DNA of 25,700 bases from XYD2-FULL-39-9 sp964363685 (GTDB lineage: Bacteria; Patescibacteriota; Patescibacteriia; Magasanikbacterales; GWA2-37-8). The stretch lies in the NCBI GenBank assembly GCA_964363685.1, contig CAYIJG010000006.1, positions 1-25,700 on the forward strand. The letters run 5' to 3'. Position numbers and translations under genes: made by a program. Numbering within the stretch: the stretch's first letter is position 1; each line of letters starts with the position of its first letter. Below, piece after piece: positions 22,801 through 25,700 of this stretch. The notes under the pieces are model-generated. The model was not told the DNA's origin. It made no database searches and saw nothing but the letters and a program-made list of their open reading frames with translations.

Positions 22801-24021
22801 TTATTCCTCCTTTTTTTCTTCTACCTCAACAACTTCAGGAGCGACTTCTTCTGCTTTCACTTCCTCACTAGACAACTCTTGTTTACCACCATCTTCAACT
22901 ACATCTATTCTCCAACCAGTAAGATCAGCAGCGAGGCGTACGTTTTGTCCGCTACGGCCAATGGCCAAAGAAAATTGGTCAGCAGCCACACTCACTTCGG
23001 CAACTTTACTCGCTTCATCTAATTTAACATGCAAAATTTTTGCTGGCGCCAAAGCGTGGGCAATATAGTCAGCGGCGTCTTCACTGTATTGGATGATATC
23101 AATTTTTTCTCCGCCTAACTCTTCAATAATAGTGTTTATTCTACTGCCTCTTTGACCGATACAAGAACCGATTGGATCAATGGATTTGTCATTGGTAGAC
23201 ACAGATACTTTGGAACGGAAACCAGCTTCGCGAGCCACGCCTTTTATTTCTATCAACCCATCACCAATTTCTGGAATTTCTTGTTTGAAAATTTCACGCA
23301 CCATACCCACGTCACTGCGAGATAACAAAACCTCAAGTCCGCGCGGACTCATCTGCACGGATAATAAATAAAATTTCATGCGGGCGCCTGGCTTATATCT
23401 ATCACGACTATTTTGTTGATCAGCTAACAAGACACCAGTCACTTTGCCAAAATCAACCAAAACTTTACGGGCTTCAGCGCGCTGAATTGTACCCATCACC
23501 AACTGACCTTCTTGGCCTTTGAAGTCATTAAACATGATACCTCTTTCCGCTTCGCGAATTTTTTGGATAATTACTTGCTTGGCAGTTTGGGCCGCCATTC
23601 GTCCAAACTCATGCGTAATCTCAAGTGGAATTTCCATCACATCCCCTAATTTTACTTTTTTATCAATGTCTTTGGCAGGAGTAATCATCAACTCTGTCTT
23701 TGGATTAAAGTGGACCAAATCAGCCGTTTCTTCTTCGGTTAATTCTCTTTTTTCTTCCTTGGCTTTTTCACGTCGCTCCGCCAACTCTGCTTGAGCGGCC
23801 TCTAAATCTTCTTCAGAAATATCTTCTACTACGGTTTTGACATCCCAAGCTTTCATATCGCCGTTTTCCGGATTGAATTGCACTTTGATATTTTGCTGTT
23901 TATTGCCAAAATCTTTGCGGTAAGCAGCTGCTAAAGCAAACTCAATTGCCTCCATCACCGATTCGGTAGAAAGACCTTTTTCCTCGCATAACATCTGAAT
24001 TGCCTTTGTTATCTCTGACAT
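22801..24021 (-). CDS. nusA: Transcription termination/antitermination factor NusA
   Basis: NusA binds RNA polymerase and nascent RNA and controls pausing, termination and antitermination. The 406-residue protein has the N-terminal polymerase-binding domain (SVMEAIEFALAAAYRKDFG near the start), with a charged helical insertion at about 68-100 (DISEEDLEAAQAELAERREK). Next come an S1 domain at about 165-225 (GQLVMGTIQRAEARKVLVDFG) and two KH domains with GxxG loops, IGQRGSRI (about 290) and IGRSGQNV (about 355). The C-terminal 25 residues are Glu-rich. No E. coli-type C-terminal repeats are present, as in most bacteria. It stands apart: rimP and infB, its usual neighbours, are absent here, and a terminator plus its own extended -10 site lie upstream. 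Confidence 0.96.
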   Translation of the reverse strand: MSEITKAIQMLCEEKGLSTESVMEAIEFALAAAYRKDFGNKQQNIKVQFNPENGDMKAWDVKTVVEDISEEDLEAAQAELAERREKAKEEKRELTEEETADLVHFNPKTELMITPAKDIDKKVKLGDVMEIPLEITHEFGRMAAQTAKQVIIQKIREAERGIMFNDFKGQEGQLVMGTIQRAEARKVLVDFGKVTGVLLADQQNSRDRYKPGARMKFYLLSVQMSPRGLEVLLSRSDVGMVREIFKQEIPEIGDGLIEIKGVAREAGFRSKVSVSTNDKSIDPIGSCIGQRGSRINTIIEELGGEKIDIIQYSEDAADYIAHALAPAKILHVKLDEASKVAEVSVAADQFSLAIGRSGQNVRLAADLTGWRIDVVEDGGKQELSSEEVKAEEVAPEVVEVEEKKEE

Positions 24022-24049
24022 ATTTTTACTTTAATACTTAAGTTAATAA

Positions 24050-24060
24050 ATGATACCACA
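24050..24060 (-). promoter_or_regulatory. Extended -10 promoter of nusA
   Basis: Minus strand TGTGGTATCAT holds an extended -10, TGGTATCAT (-10 hexamer at 24050-24055), without a clear -35. It is nearly identical to TTGTGGTACAAT before the VirB6-like gene. It lies about 28 nt before the ATG and just past the terminator at 24074-24105. Confidence 0.45.
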
Positions 24061-24073
24061 AAAATGGCTAACA

Positions 24074-24105
24074 AAAAAGAGCATTTCTTTATGAAAGCTC
24101 TTTTT
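24074..24105. terminator. Terminator between the ComEC-like gene and nusA
   Basis: Arms AAAAAGAGC and GCTCTTTTT, with inner TTTC/GAAA pairing, form a hairpin with T-runs on either strand. It lies 35 nt after the ComEC-like stop, so it should end the methyltransferase-hydrolase transcript. Confidence 0.85.
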
Positions 24106-24139
24106 GATAATTGAACTATACCACCTTTACAGACTTATG

Positions 24140-25000
24140 TCAATAATCCACAATACTCCCCAACAGATCCGTCCGCAGAATCTCCATCCCCGCTCTCTCT
24201 AGTTTCTTCATAACCCGCCGAGATGGGTGGCCATATTTGTTATTTTTGCCACTTGAGATTATCCCCTTCTTGGCACCAACCGCTTGCAAAAACTCTTCTC
24301 CCGAAGAACTATCACTACCATGATGACCGACTTTTAAAATACCTGCTTGGAGAGCGAGACATGGTTCGGTGGAAGTAACGATACAATATTTTTGGAGCAA
24401 CGCATTTTCCAAAGGCATTTCCGTATCAGCCGTCAGTAAAAAACTTTTGTCGTTATTTTTTAATCTAAACACAATGGAGTAATTATTACTATCTTCCGCG
24501 CCCACATCCAAAACCAAATCCTTATCTGGAGATAAAAACTCCAACGTAGAACTGGCGATGGTCCAGACTTGCGGACTGCCGATAATTTTTATGTCCGCGC
24601 CTTCATTCTGCATAGCCTGATCAAACGTTTTCCAAAATGAATCGTATTTTTTCTGACCATTGGTAATAATTTGTTTTACCTTATAATTTTTCAGCACATC
24701 CACACAACCTCCATAATGATCCAAATCCGGATGGGAAACCATCAAAAAATCTATCGTGCGATCATAAAAAGGCAGTGCCTCGCCCAGCTGAGACAAAATC
24801 TTTTTATCTATGCCGCAATCTAAGAGCATTTTTTGGCCATTGTTAAATTGAATGAGAGTCGCATCACCCTGACCAATATCCAAAAAAGTAACTTTAAATT
24901 CTGGCGGACGGCGATTGTTATAGCGATAATAAAAAACACAACCTAGTAATAGGATTAAAAATATAACAGGTATAAGAAGAATTTTTTTGTCTTTGGACAT
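24140..25000 (-). CDS. ComEC-type metallo-beta-lactamase-fold hydrolase, membrane-anchored
   Basis: A 286-residue protein with one N-terminal membrane segment (about 6-24) and an external metallo-beta-lactamase-fold domain. Motifs are VTFLDIGQGDATLIQF, the metal-binding HPDLDHYGG (about 89-97), TADTEMP, VGHHGSDSSSGEE (about 224-236) and SSGKNNKYGHPSRR (near 250). This set, particularly DIGQGD, GHHGS and YGHP, defines the ComEC/Rec2 C-terminal domain family, which in natural transformation is thought to cut the non-transported DNA strand. Here the domain stands alone, without the ComEC channel. It could act on external nucleic acid for nutrient uptake, a common need in CPR cells, but this is inferred. 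It begins 5 nt after the methyltransferase gene. Confidence 0.88.
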   Translation of the reverse strand: MSKDKKILLIPVIFLILLLGCVFYYRYNNRRPPEFKVTFLDIGQGDATLIQFNNGQKMLLDCGIDKKILSQLGEALPFYDRTIDFLMVSHPDLDHYGGCVDVLKNYKVKQIITNGQKKYDSFWKTFDQAMQNEGADIKIIGSPQVWTIASSTLEFLSPDKDLVLDVGAEDSNNYSIVFRLKNNDKSFLLTADTEMPLENALLQKYCIVTSTEPCLALQAGILKVGHHGSDSSSGEEFLQAVGAKKGIISSGKNNKYGHPSRRVMKKLERAGMEILRTDLLGSIVDY

Positions 25001-25005
25001 TTGAT

Positions 25006-25614
25006 TTATTTTTTTGCCAAAAGTATTTGATTAACCCAAACCCCGCTTTCTTTTACAAAAATTTCCTGTTCAATCTTGAAAGCCAAAGATTCCAAAATAT
25101 CTCTTATTTTTTCCGGTCGATGATAAAAAGATTCAATAATAATATTCCCATCTTTAGTTTTTACTTCGGGCGGATCTGTTTGATTAATATTAGTCACTAC
25201 AAACCTTCCTCCATCTTTCAAAACTCTATAGACCTCATCAAAAAATTTAGTCGGGTCTTTGAGATGAACAATCAAAAACGCTGCGGTTACGATATAAAAA
25301 CTTTCATTTTCAAAAGGCAAACTTTCAGCATCAGCTACTATGGTTTGAATTTTCTTATTTTTTCTCCTAATAAGTTCCAACATTTTTGACGACACATCCA
25401 AAGCCATTACCTGCGCTCCGCCTTTTGCAAACTGCAAAGACAGCCGACCCGTACCAGCGCCAATATCCAATATTTTAATATCCTTAATATCTCCCAGTAA
25501 TGGCGGAATTTTATTCTGCTCAAAACTATTTAAATATTTTTCTTTCTCATCATAAAACTCGGCGGCTAAATCATAACCCTGATCTGAAGAAAATACTTGT
25601 ATTTTTTTAGACAT
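25006..25614 (-). CDS. Class I SAM-dependent methyltransferase, substrate unknown
   Basis: A 202-residue single-domain methyltransferase of the Methyltransf_11/UbiE type. Motif I is ILDIGAGTGRLSLQFA (about 48-63), the acidic residue ending strand 2 is in VMALDVSSKML, motif II is TIVADAESLPFENESFYIV, and YRVLKDGGRFVVTNI is the post-motif strand and turn. The C-terminal part (about 145-202) is a short cap that would hold the acceptor; nothing in it identifies the substrate. It is first in a two-gene unit with the ComEC-like hydrolase (5-nt gap). The start ATG at 25614 has no SD, and a repeat element lies just upstream. Confidence 0.87.
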   Translation of the reverse strand: MSKKIQVFSSDQGYDLAAEFYDEKEKYLNSFEQNKIPPLLGDIKDIKILDIGAGTGRLSLQFAKGGAQVMALDVSSKMLELIRRKNKKIQTIVADAESLPFENESFYIVTAAFLIVHLKDPTKFFDEVYRVLKDGGRFVVTNINQTDPPEVKTKDGNIIIESFYHRPEKIRDILESLAFKIEQEIFVKESGVWVNQILLAKK

Positions 25615-25630
25615 ATAAATAATTGTTCGT

Positions 25631-25700
25631 TGTCATCCCGAGCGTAGTCGAGGGATCCCTTATACTTGGTTATTGCAACTACTATGTTTAAGGGATTCCT
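25631..25700. repeat. TGTCAT/ATGACA palindromic element, truncated by the window end
   Basis: Begins TGTCATCCCGAGCGTAGTCG and continues through GATCCCTTATAC, TTATTGCAACTA and GTTTAAGGGATTCCT, matching the 90-bp copy at 18420-18509. The right terminal repeat lies beyond the window. Confidence 0.85.

Overview
This AT-rich window reads as part of a Candidate Phyla Radiation (Patescibacteria) genome, though no rRNA is present to prove it. The pointers are a VirB6/TrbL-like protein close to a giant exported cysteine-rich protein, a stand-alone ComEC-type hydrolase, a DUF4015 protein, very few Shine-Dalgarno sequences, and many small palindromic repeats both between and inside genes. A normal RF2 gene (prfB) argues for the standard code, against UGA-recoding lineages such as Gracilibacteria. 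Nearly every gene is on the minus strand. No tRNA, rRNA, CRISPR array or transposase was found.

Layout. 1-2121: 3'-truncated polytopic VirB6/TrbL-like gene with a charged soluble tail. 2122-3341: spacer with several palindromes, two plus-strand promoter-like sites, a GC-rich ORF for a small Cys-rich, possibly exported protein, and a strong terminator. 3352-11768: two-gene unit made of a membrane-anchored protein with calcium-binding-type Asp repeats, then a 2607-residue exported Cys-rich protein. 11915-15615: prfB, tsaC/sua5, DUF4015 protein, rsmA, tightly packed. 15724-16275: small multidrug export family membrane protein. 16436-18596: groES-groEL with a sigma70-type promoter and a CIRCE operator. 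18677-19005: compact GC-shifted cassette with a 70-residue ORF and a strong SD. 19052-22662: yidC, PRC-barrel protein, nucleotidyltransferase-like protein, O-antigen ligase-like protein. 22801-24021: nusA. 24140-25614: methyltransferase and ComEC-like hydrolase pair.

How it fits together. The left third looks like a cell-surface locus: Sec-exported giant protein, calcium-binding partner and a type IV secretion-like channel component, plausibly used for attachment or exchange with a host cell (inference). The rest is housekeeping: translation termination, tRNA and rRNA modification, folding, membrane insertion, transcription elongation, surface polysaccharide.

The features that most deserve follow-up are (i) a family of about 80-125 bp terminal-inverted-repeat elements that sit between genes, inside the O-antigen ligase-like gene without breaking its frame, over a gene's stop codon, and between the CIRCE operator and groES; (ii) the giant Cys-rich protein with its C-x(4-6)-G-C repeats; and (iii) two GC-shifted mini-gene cassettes flanked by hairpins.
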